Position numbers and translations under genes: made by a program | Shown: positions 22,843 through 35,700 of the stretch, piece by piece | Position numbering within the stretch: position 1 is the stretch's first letter | How the letters are laid out: each line of letters begins with the position of its first letter | Source: Acanthochlamys bracteata | Lineage: Eukaryota > Streptophyta > Magnoliopsida > Pandanales > Velloziaceae | Direction of reading: 5' to 3' | DNA: 64,000 nucleotides | NCBI GenBank assembly: GCA_019914995.1 | Contig: CM034141.1 | Span: forward strand, 6,054,001 to 6,118,000 | The notes under the pieces: model-generated | What the model saw: only the letters and a program-made list of their open reading frames with translations | Database searches by the model: none | Told to the model about the DNA's origin: nothing

Positions 22843-24192
22843 ATAAGTATCCACGTTCTTTCAGAATCTCAGCTCCAACTCTAATAATCTAATTGTTGAG
22901 TTAATTGATATTTGTAAGAAATTTAGAGACTATAGAAAAGAAGTGCTTCTAAAAATCACTTATGAGGTGCTTTGGAGAAGCGTTTCTAAAATTTATTATA
23001 TGTATATATAATAAATTTTATTATTTTTATATTAAAAAATCAAATTTAATTATAAAATATCTATAATAAATTTTCATAAATTTATTTTAAATACTACTAA
23101 ATGTCTCCAAACTCATTTATTTGTCAAGAGATTTTCGTTTTTACTGAATAGGACTATTCAGTTCAGTTTATCAAAAAAATAATTTTTTAATTTTTAATTT
23201 TATATTTTTTAATAGATATTTTATAAATATTAAAAAATTTATTTAAAAAATTAAGAAAAATTTTACGTAATAAATCTTTTTATTATATATTTTATTTTTT
23301 ATAAAGATAAAAAAGTAAAATTTATTTTTAAAAATAATAAAAATATTTTTTCTTTAAAAAAAAATTATTTCAAAAATACTTACGTACGTTTCCTTAATAT
23401 TTTTATCGATATATAACAAAGATAAGGGTGATTACTATAATGATCCATATAAAAGAACTGCCGAAAGTCGAAACTACAGTTATGTATGGACGCATGATCA
23501 ATGATGAAATAAAAAAATCATATAAAACAAGTGTTCCTACGCTTGAAAACGAGCAATTTGCATAAATTTTTTTCATTCTTTATGAATTGAAGGGGTGATG
23601 TAGCAGAGCATTCTCAACAGATGTCAGGACATCTGGTATTCATTCGGCCTTAAATGAGTATGTGCCAACTTTATGGTTCCTTCTCCCCTTTCAATTGAGT
23701 TAGAATTGAATTCTGTGAGGTTAAATGAATCGAGTGTTTAATAGTGCTTACCAAAAAAAAAATCTTAAAAAAAAATTTGTTTAAGAGTGGATGAACGTGA
23801 AGTAAAGACGTGTGCTTTCTACCAGCTGCAACAGGTTGAAATCCACCAAGACAGTGCAGCTACCGTGAAAACAAAGCGACAACCAACCCACTCGCTATCA
23901 ATGACTGTTGACGAGCGGTAACCACAGCAGATCACATAAGAAACCAAATGAGTGTAAGATTTTTCTCAAACATTGATCGAAGTATTTCTCCTCGATTTAA
24001 GATACAGAAATTTCATATAATCTCGTACGTGATAATCGTTCATACGCAACTTTTTAATTGTTTATATATATATATATAACGTACATAGATGATTACAGAA
24101 GAAAGAACAGAATGAGTCACTCAACAAGTAGGGTTGGTAGATTGAAAACATAATAAAATCTACTTAAAAAACATTTTTTTTGGGGTAATTAA
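22843..24192. other. Intergenic DNA with MITE-like copies
   Basis: No gene supported. A short diverged repeat copy covers about 22960-23110 (ends ggtgctttggag / ctactaaatgtctccaaac) and a clear one 23160-23393. A TA microsatellite lies at about 24063-24079. The last part is the 3' UTR of the methyltransferase gene. Confidence 0.5.
23160..23393. repeat. AT-rich MITE-like repeat copy
   Basis: Interior nearly identical in order to the copy at 31361 (TTTTAATTTTTAATTTTATA, TTTTACGTAATAA, TCTTTTTATTATATATTTT); ends are eroded. Confidence 0.65.
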
Positions 24193-25365
<1,173 letters not shown>

Positions 25366-25517
25366 ATATTGCTTCTGTATGAAATAAACCTCTTCTTCTT
25401 CTTCTTTCAGTTTTCGAGTAATCGAAACCAAGAAAGGTTAATACTGATGAGCGGTGAAGATCTTTTCTTCTTCGTCTTCCTTCTTCACCTGAGTTTGAAG
25501 ATGTTGTAGTAGTAGTG

Positions 25518-25525
25518 CTTAAATA
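25518..25525 (-). promoter_or_regulatory. TATA box of the CCoAOMT gene
   Basis: TATTTAAG read on the minus strand, about 155 bp upstream of the ATG. Confidence 0.6.
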
Positions 25526-25771
25526 GTTGTGATGGAGTCGCAGTTTGTTGAGGGCAATGATGGAATTTACTATTAATTATTTCCATATTATATTTTTATT
25601 TGGTTGGGGTTTCGCGAGGTGCACGTAGAAAGAGTTTCGGGTTCGGATTTTAGTTGGGGTATGGATTCGGGTTTGGGTTTGGGCCCACGAAGGAGGAGTG
25701 GAGTTGGTGAGAGGATCGTTGAGTGCTGGGGGCTTTTCGGCTGGTCTAGAATGGAACTGTGGGTCCCACAC

Positions 25772-25778
25772 ACCAACC
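25772..25778 (+). promoter_or_regulatory. AC element (AC-II type) upstream of CCoAOMT
   Basis: ACCAACC, a MYB-binding motif characteristic of lignin-pathway promoters, about 250 bp upstream of the TATA box. It is short, so chance occurrence is possible, but context fits. Confidence 0.5.
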
Positions 25779-26186
25779 ACGCACTCCGCTTTCCTGGAAA
25801 CGTACTCCACGATTTTTTGCCCTTTTTTTTTCTCCAGTATAAAAATGGAATACATGTTAAAACATGTTGAGGGCATGTGTTACTTGATTTGAAGGTAGAG
25901 TTTTCAAAAGCAAGTTATTTAAAAGATAATAAGTAAAAATGAATTTGAATTTTGTATTTTATTAATTAAAAATAAGTTTTAAAATAAAAATTTTAATGTG
26001 AAAACATAATTATTGTGATACAACTTAAATATCTAAAAAAATCAAGTAGAACTACAGCTAAAAAAGTAAACTAAAATTCTCAACTTGCATGTCTTTTGTT
26101 ATTTATACTTGCAACAGTTATAATTAAATAAACTACACCAACTCTTCCACTTAGAAGTACTACTATAATTGAATTCAAATACTAGA

Positions 26187-26396
26187 CCCCGTTCGAATTC
26201 CATTTCTTCGACATTATTTTTTAATTTTTTAATATATATTTTATAAATATTTAAAAAATTAGTTTAAAATTCAAAATTATAAATTTTTTTAATTTTTTTA
26301 TTATATATTTTTATTATTTTTTTTAAAATAAAAATATTTTCTATTTTATAAAAATTTTATTTTATAATTACTTTCAAAACGCATCCTAAAAATTTT
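26187..26396. repeat. AT-rich MITE-like repeat copy
   Basis: Starts ccccgttcgaattcc and ends ctttcaaaacgcatcc; the interior follows the family order. Confidence 0.6.
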
Positions 26397-26433
26397 CTAA
26401 TAGACTAAAAATTTTGTTTTTTTTTAAAAATTT

Positions 26434-26686
26434 GCGTTTGAAAAAGTCATTATTTATTTTTTTTTTTTTTTTTTTTTATTTTACGTTTTTCAATACATAT
26501 TTTGAAAATATATAAAAAATTTATTTAAAAATTTAGAAAGTGTAGAAAAATTTTACGGAATAAGATCTTTTTATTGCATATTTTTATTATTTTTTGAAAG
26601 TAAAAAAAATATAGCTCATTTTTAAAAAAAATAAAAATATTTTTTATTTTAAAAAAGTTTTATTTCATAAGCACTCTCAAACGCCT
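26434..26686. repeat. AT-rich MITE-like repeat copy with clear ends
   Basis: Starts gcgtttgaaaaagtc, ends ataagcactctcaaacgcc. It lies only about 40 bp from the preceding copy in the same orientation. Confidence 0.7.
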
Positions 26687-26731
26687 TCTAAAACACCTAA
26701 ATGACAAAAGATCTATTTGGCGCCCGAGCAT

Positions 26732-26920
26732 CTTTGTATGCACCCGGGTGCACCAAAGTCATCGTTTAAAAGATGATCCGGAACAGCTTTGGTGCCAATG
26801 ACACTATTTCAATAGTGTTTTGGCACCCATTGCTTAACCGAGTGCAGTACTGCCATGCACTATCTTGGTTGTCCTCGAGGTATGCACCTAGGACACTTCC
26901 TTCGGTCGGTTGCCGACCGA
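26732..26920. other. Array of adjacent strong hairpins in a GC-rich island
   Basis: About 190 bp with markedly higher GC than its surroundings and at least five separate inverted repeats: 26732-26758 (CTTTG arms around the 14-bp palindrome TGCACCCGGGTGCA at 26739-26752); 26759-26776; 26791-26827 (7 bp plus 8 bp perfect arms, 2-bp centre); 26841-26861 (AGTGCA/TGCACT around palindrome GCAGTACTGC); 26871-26894 (GTCCT and AGGT arms, 4-nt loop); 26902-26920 (TCGGTCGG / CCGACCGA, 3-nt loop). No coding similarity was recognised. Nature unknown. Confidence 0.6.
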
Positions 26921-27774
26921 CAGCTCCGGTGAGACATGGTCCTAACTTCTTCTCTTATATTTCCAAGTTATTCTCTGTTTCTTTTTTACTGCTGTCCGCC
27001 GTATCATATTGGAAGTAAAAAATTTTCCGTGAAAAACTAAGTTTAATTTTTATATTTATTTTTCATTAAAAGTAAAATTTTTGGTAAACAGATTGAGTTC
27101 AAAACATATGTAAAACATGCACTTAGTAGTTTTGCTATAATTTTATTTTGTTGTTTTTGTTGGAAAGCATAATTAACACGCAGTTATTACGTATGCTACG
27201 AGTAAAAAACTCTTACGTATTATAAATTAGTAATAAATATAAGTAAGAATAATGAATATATAGATAATAATACCTAAATAGTAACGATGATTCAATTTAT
27301 ACAGATTTCTAATGCGAAGTTTAGTTCTAGAGTTTGAAGTCTTATTTCCTTCTACTTTTACCTAAATCATGATTATGTAGAAAATTAAATGATGCTTTAA
27401 TTTTCTTTATTATTAACGTTTTCTAATTTTTGTTAGTTGATCTTCTTCATGACCCGTTACCAAATATTAGTAGATAAGAATTCATCAAACCATCTCAATC
27501 CCAAAAAAATTAGTTGAGCGAAATATATAATTCATAATGAAATATGGATTATATATACCATGAAGAGATATACACTTTCTTTCTTTTACACCTACTTTTA
27601 AAATTTTAGATTTAACAATTTGATTAAATAATTAGACGACCACGATTCATTTGTAATTTATAAAATATATATTTATTCTTCAGTATTGCAATCTTTTAAT
27701 TAAATCACAAAATTCTGATAATTTGATGAAATAGTTGGATTAGTTAGGTGGAATGTTTTTGTTGATAAATAAAA

Positions 27775-27977
27775 GAGCGTTTCGCAAAACGTTCTTAAAA
27801 AAAATTAATTTATTATATCTGTTAATATATTTTTATAATTTTTTTAAAAATTATTTAAAAATTTTAAAATATAAATATTTACATTAAAATTTTTATTATT
27901 TTTTAAATAAAACTTATTTTTAAAAAAATAAAAATATTTTACATTCTAAAAAAATTTATTTGTACGATAGTGTAAGC
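27775..27977. repeat. AT-rich MITE-like repeat copy
   Basis: Starts gagcgtttcgcaaaacg; the right end (tacgatagtgtaagc) is diverged. Confidence 0.5.
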
Positions 27978-29718
27978 AAATTACGATCAGAAAAAAAAGT
28001 TTTGTTTGTTTTCTGCGAAGACGGTGTTTGGAATATGTCACTGTCTATCTATGACAAATTAATCACTTATTATTATTATTATTTTAAAAGAAACAAAAAA
28101 GTATCAATCAGAAAATAGAAATGTTGGATTTTTCTTGAGTTTTGAGATTACTGAATAATAATGATAATAATAGTAGTAAGAGGGTTGGTAAATGAGACCA
28201 CAAAAACTGTTCTAGATACTTATTTATATTTTTTAAATAACTTTTATAATATTTTATTAAATTTATTAAAAATTTAGAATGTATAAAAATATTCACCTAT
28301 AGCTGCATGTATCCATCTGTAAGGATACGATCTTCATCCGCTCGTTGAGTTATGAAATGTTTGCAAGTGTTTAAAATAATAAAAAATTAAAATTAAAATT
28401 TTAAATTAGATTTGATTTTTTATTTAATAATAAAAATATATTTATAAAAGTTTTATTATGTATATATTTTTAAAAATAAATATTGTAGAATTGTAAAAAT
28501 AATTACATAAAAATTTAATAAATAGTGCTAAGTGTTAACAAATTTGTTTTTATCGTTTATGGTCTAATACCATCATCAATTTTTAAAAAGTATTTGAAAG
28601 TACTTTTGAAATAAAAATTTTATAAAATATAAAAAAATAAGTTCTATTTTCTAATTTAAGAATATAAAAATATATAATATAATTTTATTACGTAAAATTT
28701 TTATATATTTTTAAATTTTTTAATAAATTTTTAAATAATTATAAAAGCATATATTAAAAAATTAAAATATAAAATTAAAAATTGATATTGGAATAAAAAA
28801 CGTCAAACACTTTCTAAATCAAACTTATTTCAGAAACCGAAAAATAATATATCTTGTGTAGTATTTTTAATGAAAATTTTCACTTCAGCTTTTAGCTTTA
28901 TGAAGTAGCAGGGTAGTTGAATTTTGAGAAGAAAATAATACTGAAAAATTGATAAGAGAAAGAAAGACCGTCATAACTTTGATAAAGCTAGCTATGTTTC
29001 TTTCCTAACATATAGCTCAAATTTCAATCATTTCAATTTCTCCAACTTAAAGCTACATTTTTTGTATCAAATTAAATTTAACTTTTTATATTTTAATTAT
29101 TTCAAATTTATAAAACTTATTTTTAAATTTTTTTTGAACTTAATTTTATCTAATTTTGTTTTACGAAACTCAATTACTATCAATTAAAATACACCTCATC
29201 ATAAAAATAAATTTTTAGACATCTTTTTAATAATTATTATAAAAAGGAATAATAATAAAATACACTTTTAGACAGAAACACCATTCCAATTTCCAACTGT
29301 TCATTATATTAAATGCCTAGACTACCATTTTCCAATAATCACCGAAAGGTCTTCGAAAATAATATAATAATAATTGAAGCTAAGAATCTAAACAACTGGC
29401 AGGGCTATCTTAGAAGGTATGAATTTGTCAACAAAACAAAAAAAAAGCTTTTTTCTAGTAGGCGGGTGGTAGGCAGATGAGAAGGAGGTCATCCATCCTA
29501 ACTTCTGATAGCTCTGGTTGGTAGGAGCAGACTTTACCCTCTGTTCAATCATGCTTTCTTATAATTGTTTTTAATTATTTCGCAATATTTATTCACTACT
29601 TATTAAAATTATTTTTTAATATTAATGAAGTGTTATAATATTTCAATTAAAACATATTTGAACAGTATAAATAAATTATACCATACTATATATATGACAG
29701 AGATAGAAACGTAGTTAT

Positions 29719-30044
29719 TTTTAGGGACATCTATAGAGCACACTCATTTAAAACTATTCAAATTCAATATTCACTATTTGGTATGAAAAAATATATGTCA
29801 AAATTTTTTGTGATAAATTTATAGCTTAATCTAATCATGTACGATTTTCATTCGATATTGATCAAGATTACATAAATATATATATATTATCTCTTGATCA
29901 AGAGGTTAAAAAGAAGTTGATTTATTATCCTATTGCGATAAAATTTTTTCACAAAGATCTTGATATATATTACTTCATATCTAAAGGTGAAGTTTAAATA
30001 TAGAATAATTTAAATAAAAAGTGCTCTATGAACAGTCTCTAAAA
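29719..30044. mobile_element. Short TIR element (MITE), separate from the main family
   Basis: 326 bp bounded by TTTTAGGGACATCT plus ATAGAGCAC at the left and an inverted GTGCTCTAT plus CAGTCTCTAAAA at the right; about 19 of 24 terminal bases can pair. No ORF. No convincing target-site duplication was found, so the superfamily is open. Confidence 0.6.
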
Positions 30045-31360
30045 GTGAGATTATATATATCATATATATATATATAATAAGAATATATAATTATTATTTT
30101 TTAAAATGAAATATTAAACTTATTATTTATAAAAATTTTAAACAAAACTTCTTTAAAGAAAACTTGTTTTTTAAGCACACCAAACGTCTACTTCATCAAC
30201 AACATTATTTGGTTTGACATTTTCTGTTGTCTTCTGCTTTAATTCCTCCAATTTGCATGGTTTACCAAACCACATCACAACAACTTGCCCTTTGAGAAAA
30301 TTATAATATATACATAACTTTGATCAAAACTTAGAAGTAGAAACATTTCAGTAAAATAATCCTTAGCCTTTTTCTTTTAAAGGCTAGAATCTAGAGTCAG
30401 AAACACAGTTGAGTATATTTTCATATATATAAGAACAGAAAACATAATTGAATATTTACAAAGCTGAATCTATAAAAAATAACTTTTTAATCTTAAATTT
30501 TTGTTCTACTAATCTGCATCTATCTAACTCCTATATGATTATTTTTATCAGATTCTAACTCAAACATGAAATCAACACATACTTTATAATTTGCCTAACA
30601 TTATAAACTAATTCCTTATTCTTCTAAATTAAAAAATTATTCCATTACTTGTGCCTACGGTTTTCCAGCTTTGCATAAGAATGAATGATTCAAACCCTCT
30701 TACATTACTTGCATATATTATTCACAAAGCCAAGAAGGTGAGAACCGTCTAAAAACCTAATTCTGCAGAACCATTCTTCAATATACCTGACCAGAAGAAA
30801 CCAGTTCTGAGACTCTTAGAAAGACCAACACCAGTTCACACCTCAGTAGCCAAGAAAATTCTTCTAACATAGTGCTTATAAACTATAAACATATCCAATA
30901 CCAACTTCCTACCAGCTCGAAAACGCGTTTCTTGGACTTAAATATCTGTTGCCAACTCTATATTCCCTAAGATGATATTTAATATTACTTATATAATAAA
31001 AATTTTCTGAAACAAAAAAATATTATTTTTTATAAAAAAAACTCTATTATTTATCTAAAAAATATAATAATAAATAATAGTAAAATTTTACCATATAAAT
31101 TTTTTAAATAAATTTTATAAAATGTTATAAAAAATTTATTAAAAATATGAAACAAAAAATTATTTTGAAATGAAAATAAACGCTCCTCTTTTTAAAATAT
31201 TATAAAGAATACTAGCTCCTTCTTTTTAAATTTTTTAAAAATATGAGTAATTATATGTTATGAAATGTTGGACCTAACTTCTCTTACTTTTTCGATCAGC
31301 TTTTCTTTAAAACAAAATTTCTTTTTTTTCAGCTATTCCAAACTAATCTAAATCATAGAG

Positions 31361-31617
31361 AGCGCATTTGCCGTAGCGTTTCAAAAATTATTTTTTAATT
31401 TTTTTAATTTTATATTTTTTAATACATATTTTATAAATATTTAAAAAATTTATTTAAAAATTTAGAAAGCGTAAAAAAATTTTACGTAATAAAATCTTTT
31501 TATTATATATTTTTATTATTTTTTTAAAAATAAAAAATAAAACTTATTTTAAAAAAAATAAAAATATCTTTAGTTTTAAAAAAATTTTATTTTATAAACA
31601 ATGCACCAAAACGCACA
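31361..31617. repeat. AT-rich MITE-like repeat, reference copy of the dispersed family
   Basis: Best-preserved copy. Left end gagcgcatttgccgtagcg, right end aatgcaccaaaacgcac, so the ends read roughly gcgtttggtgc / gcaccaaacgc. Inside, in order: TTTTATATTTTTTAATACAT, ATTTTATAAATATTTAAAA, TTTTACGTAATAAAATC, a TTTATTATATATTTTTATTA block, then AATAAAAATAT and AAATTTTATTTTATAA. The same series recurs throughout the window in both orientations. No ORF. A non-autonomous TIR element is the simplest reading; superfamily and target duplication are not established. Confidence 0.7.
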
Positions 31618-32747
31618 ATAGAAAACACAACCCAGTTAAACACGCCATCGCCTAAGATTGTAACGTAAGATTTCCACGGTATGAATCATCATCACATATG
31701 ATAACCTTGTAAAGCTTCCAACCAACCAAGTCCACCGAATCCACTCTATGTAAATAAAGTTAGTCAACCAGAAAGTGTTTGTTCCATTAAGGCCATTAGT
31801 AGAAAGAATAGGTAACCTGTGACCTTCCAACTCCGCATACTCAGTAGGTGGACAACTACTGGCAATCCATGAGAATCTGAGCGAGGCAAAATACGTCGCA
31901 AGCAATTTGGAATCTCACAATTTGCAGCTGCAGCAAAGCAACCAAACAATTAGCAAGAATTAGCGCCGTTTTAGCATTGCATTGCTTATAAACTCCAAAC
32001 TTTTTATTTCATTTTTTTAATATATTTTTTATAATATTTTATAAATTTTTTTATAATTATAAAATAAAAATATATATATCATAAAATTTTATTATTACTT
32101 ATTATCATTTTTTAAATTAAAAATACTCATTTAAAAAAAATATTTTTTATTTATAATTTTTTTTTCAAAAACACTCCTAAGTGCTTATGCTAAAATTTAT
32201 TTTGATTTTTTATTGTTTAAATTTTTATTTTGTTTAAAAATTTAAAATTTAAAATATAGATAAAATTATATATCTAATTTTAATATATAATTTTTATTTT
32301 TTAAAAATAAAATATCAGACTTATTTTTCAAAAAATTTTAAATATTAAATTTTTTCTTTATATTAAGCACTACTAAACGTCTCCAAAAGCATGTGGCTAA
32401 AAGAAATCCAACAGGGGTGGTCTGCCGATCACCACCACCAGATCTTCAACAGGCTCCTAAAACGTACGAGTCCAGAAACAGCATTTCCTAGCGAAATCCG
32501 CAAAATATTAGGCTCCTACCAGCAACACCAGAAACCACATCTAAGCAACTACGCATCCGTTATAAGCATTTTGTTTCACTAAGAATAGGCTTTAATCAAA
32601 TAAATATTTCAAAGGGACTTTTGACTTTTAGCAAACATCTCCCAGTGCGTTGAGTCAATATTAGACAACAAATACAGAGGTTGGCATTTCAGAACTCACC
32701 CTCCAATCTAATTAAAAAATGCTGAAGCCCCTATAACCAGGACCATC

Positions 32748-35700
32748 TCACGTATTTAGAGCGGTCTCTTTACAAATCGGACATACGTTCTTATGCATCA
32801 GCCACTGCTTGATGCAAGGTGTGTGGAACTCATGCCCACAATCCAGTTTTCCAAGCTCCTCCCCTTCAGCATAGTCTTCCTGTCAAATATGCAAAGGCTA
32901 TTCAGATGAAAACAGGATGAAGTAGGGATATAATAGACATTGATAGTAAATTCCGAACTCCATGAATCTCTAACCATAAAGATCCAGCTTGTACCTGGCA
33001 GATGCAGCAAGGCTCAATTTCTTGAGAAGCTTCGCCCATCGGAGATGAGTATTGATGCTGATCGAGGTGATTCATGATTGTCTCTTCACTCAATCCAGTG
33101 CTCACATTGCCTATACGCTCTTCCAATGCTAATAATTCCTGGAGGAAAAAGACTACAAACTTATAGTTCCTTCAACAAAAACCATGAATAAGAATCATAG
33201 ACAGCTACAAACCTCGTAGGACATGTTGTCTACATCAAGCCGCATGTCTCTGTGCCTATCGTGCAAATCAGCCGCCCCAAAAAATACAGCACAATCAAAC
33301 AAGAAGACATCCTGTCCGATCAAAACTCACAAATATCAATTAACAACTACAACAATAACAATAACAATAACAATAACAATAACAACAACAAAAACAAACT
33401 CAGCATGTATCCCACTTGAGTGGCCATCGGCTACATGAATTCGTTCTTTCCATTCCGTTCGAGTATAAACCAGATTGAGCAAAAGATCTCATTCATCTAA
33501 ATCCTTCACCACCACTCTAGGCCAAGTTAATTTTGGTCTATCCTTTTTTCTCCTTAAGTGTTCTAATGAAATCGCATCACTCTTTTGCCCTACAACATCT
33601 TTAGGTCTACACAAGACATGTCCGAACCACTTAAATATACCTTCCCTTAACTTGTCATAAATCGGCGCGACAGTTGATTGTTGGAGCAACAGTTGCTTGT
33701 TAGCCTATATTCTCATTTTGTATTTCGTATTTTGTCCACTCTCATCTCATAAACATCAAATTCTCAGCAGAAATTAGAACCCATCATAGTACTTGAAAAG
33801 TTTAATCAGTATGAAATGCATTTCCCTATGACCACAAAACCAGAAGGAATTTGAATCCATGAGGTAAGTACAATGCTAACATCATAAAATTTGGGATTTT
33901 TCAGCATGAATGGTTAAATTAAACACCTCATCTCAATTTCAATGGTCATCAATAACCCATCCTTGCCCCCATCTAACCACAAAATGATAACTGAAGAATA
34001 ATAAAAAAGCATAACTGAACAGTTTTATGCTTTGGCTTCAATCTCAGACAGAAAATAAATGCCGGTGTCATATGTAGCCCCTTATTAAACAACAAGAGTG
34101 AAACTAACCTCAAAGCGCAAGCTGTCCCCTCTGCGCATAATACTTAGTGCATTTCGTATGTGCTGCATAAACAAAGGACATGTTAGAACTTTCAGTATAT
34201 AACTGTGATGCTACAAATATGAAATGGGAAAGCAAGAAGCAGAAACTATTTCTATGCACCCTAACAAGCCATTTCGAGCACATGGAAAGTAAACCCCTAA
34301 ATTACTCTACTAGATGAATGAATTCCAATCTAAAAGGGACATTAGTAAGTGTTAGAATCAGCAAACACATAACAACCTAAGATTCGATAAATTAGAATTA
34401 AGTTGCAGCACAAAACCTAATCACTAATTAAAAGATGTAAGGGGTGTTCTATTGGGACTCTCCTCCATTCAGTGGCATGATAACATATAAGATTTGTTTG
34501 GAATCAACTTCACTGAATACAGGCCACTATATTCAACGGCTAAAATTTCTAGACTTAGTTACTTAAAAAATTGACAGCCATGCTGCTTTGACCTCAAGAT
34601 TCGAAGGCACAACCCAACCTCTTCTCTTTTTTTTTGGGGGTGGGTTGGCACAATGATTAATCACTACAGAGCTTTACAAAAGTTGTTTTATAATTGCACC
34701 ACAAAGAAGAAAGAGTATAAAGTAGCCAGAGAAGACGAAAGGACATGTGAAATAAGTCACTCAATTTCCTAAAAATGGTTAAACAAGCAAATTTCATACA
34801 TGGGTTTACAATTAACCAATGGTTGATGAAAACTGCATGTACACATTCACTACAATCTGAACAACTCTTTAACCAGGCTGATGTCATGCAATACAATCTG
34901 CACAAATTTTAAAGAGGTTCATGACATGCAAAATATTTATTGAATACAATAAGAGCCAAGAGTAGCACAGACCTAGACCATACAATTCAGTGACTGTAGA
35001 CGTTAATCAACTTAACTAGTAAGATCTTCTCTAATTGATTGAGAGTCATAGTGAACCTTGTGCAAGCAAGGGACAACAGGAGTCAGAAAGATGAGCAATG
35101 CATCAGGCTACATAAGCAAAAGTGCTCAGAACCATCTGAAGTAGGATTTTAGTCTTAGAAGATCATTTCATTCAAAAGTACACATCTGTTGATTTCCCGC
35201 AACAAATGGATGGCCAAATGATCCCAAAGAAAAAACGTTTGTGTTTAATCCATAATTCACCAAAATCACAATTAAAAGAAAAACTAAGAGCAATGTAGAC
35301 TGAGAAAATAAGCACTTAATATTAATGTATGATGTGAGACAAAGAATTGAATTCGAAAGCTTACCTCTGACAATATCCTTCGTCTGCCTGATAAAGTCCT
35401 AAATGTCAATGGAATACCTTGAATGCCATCGTTTTGCCTATCTGCCACAGCTGATGATCTCAACAAAGCTTGCTGCTGATCATGGAGGACAGCTGAATGC
35501 TGATGCCCTATCTGATCAATTAACGAAGAATGACCACTATGTTGCAAATTTAAACTACTGCTCTGACTGCCAAGTTCAAAAGAACTGGAAGTAAAGGAAG
35601 ACCTGCGAGCACCCTCCGACCCTCTCCAATGATGGCGGGAAACAGTACTGTGCTGTGGAATCCAGGTTGTTGCAAGTGGAGGATGGAGGCCTGCCCTGTT

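Larger units (their letters stand above)
26921..32747. other. Long gene-free region with repeats
   Basis: No supported gene in nearly 6 kb. It holds MITE-like copies at 27775-27977, about 28570-28812 (reverse), about 30985-31170 (reverse), 31361-31617 and about 31990-32180, one different TIR element at 29719-30044 and TA-rich microsatellite near 30050-30075. The ORFs at 31636-31949 and 32391-32582 have no recognisable motif. The right end, from about 32600, is likely 3' UTR of the RING gene. Confidence 0.5.

Noticed and set aside
31636-31949. Two overlapping minus ORFs that look protein-like
   Set aside because: No family recognised, frames overlap, no start or splice context; left unassigned.
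32391-32582. 63-codon plus ORF
   Set aside because: Lies in intergenic DNA near the 3' end of the opposite-strand RING gene; no motif.
33343-33397. Regular repeats considered as a CRISPR-like array
   Set aside because: Simple hexamer microsatellite at a LINE tail, no spacers; the organism is a plant.
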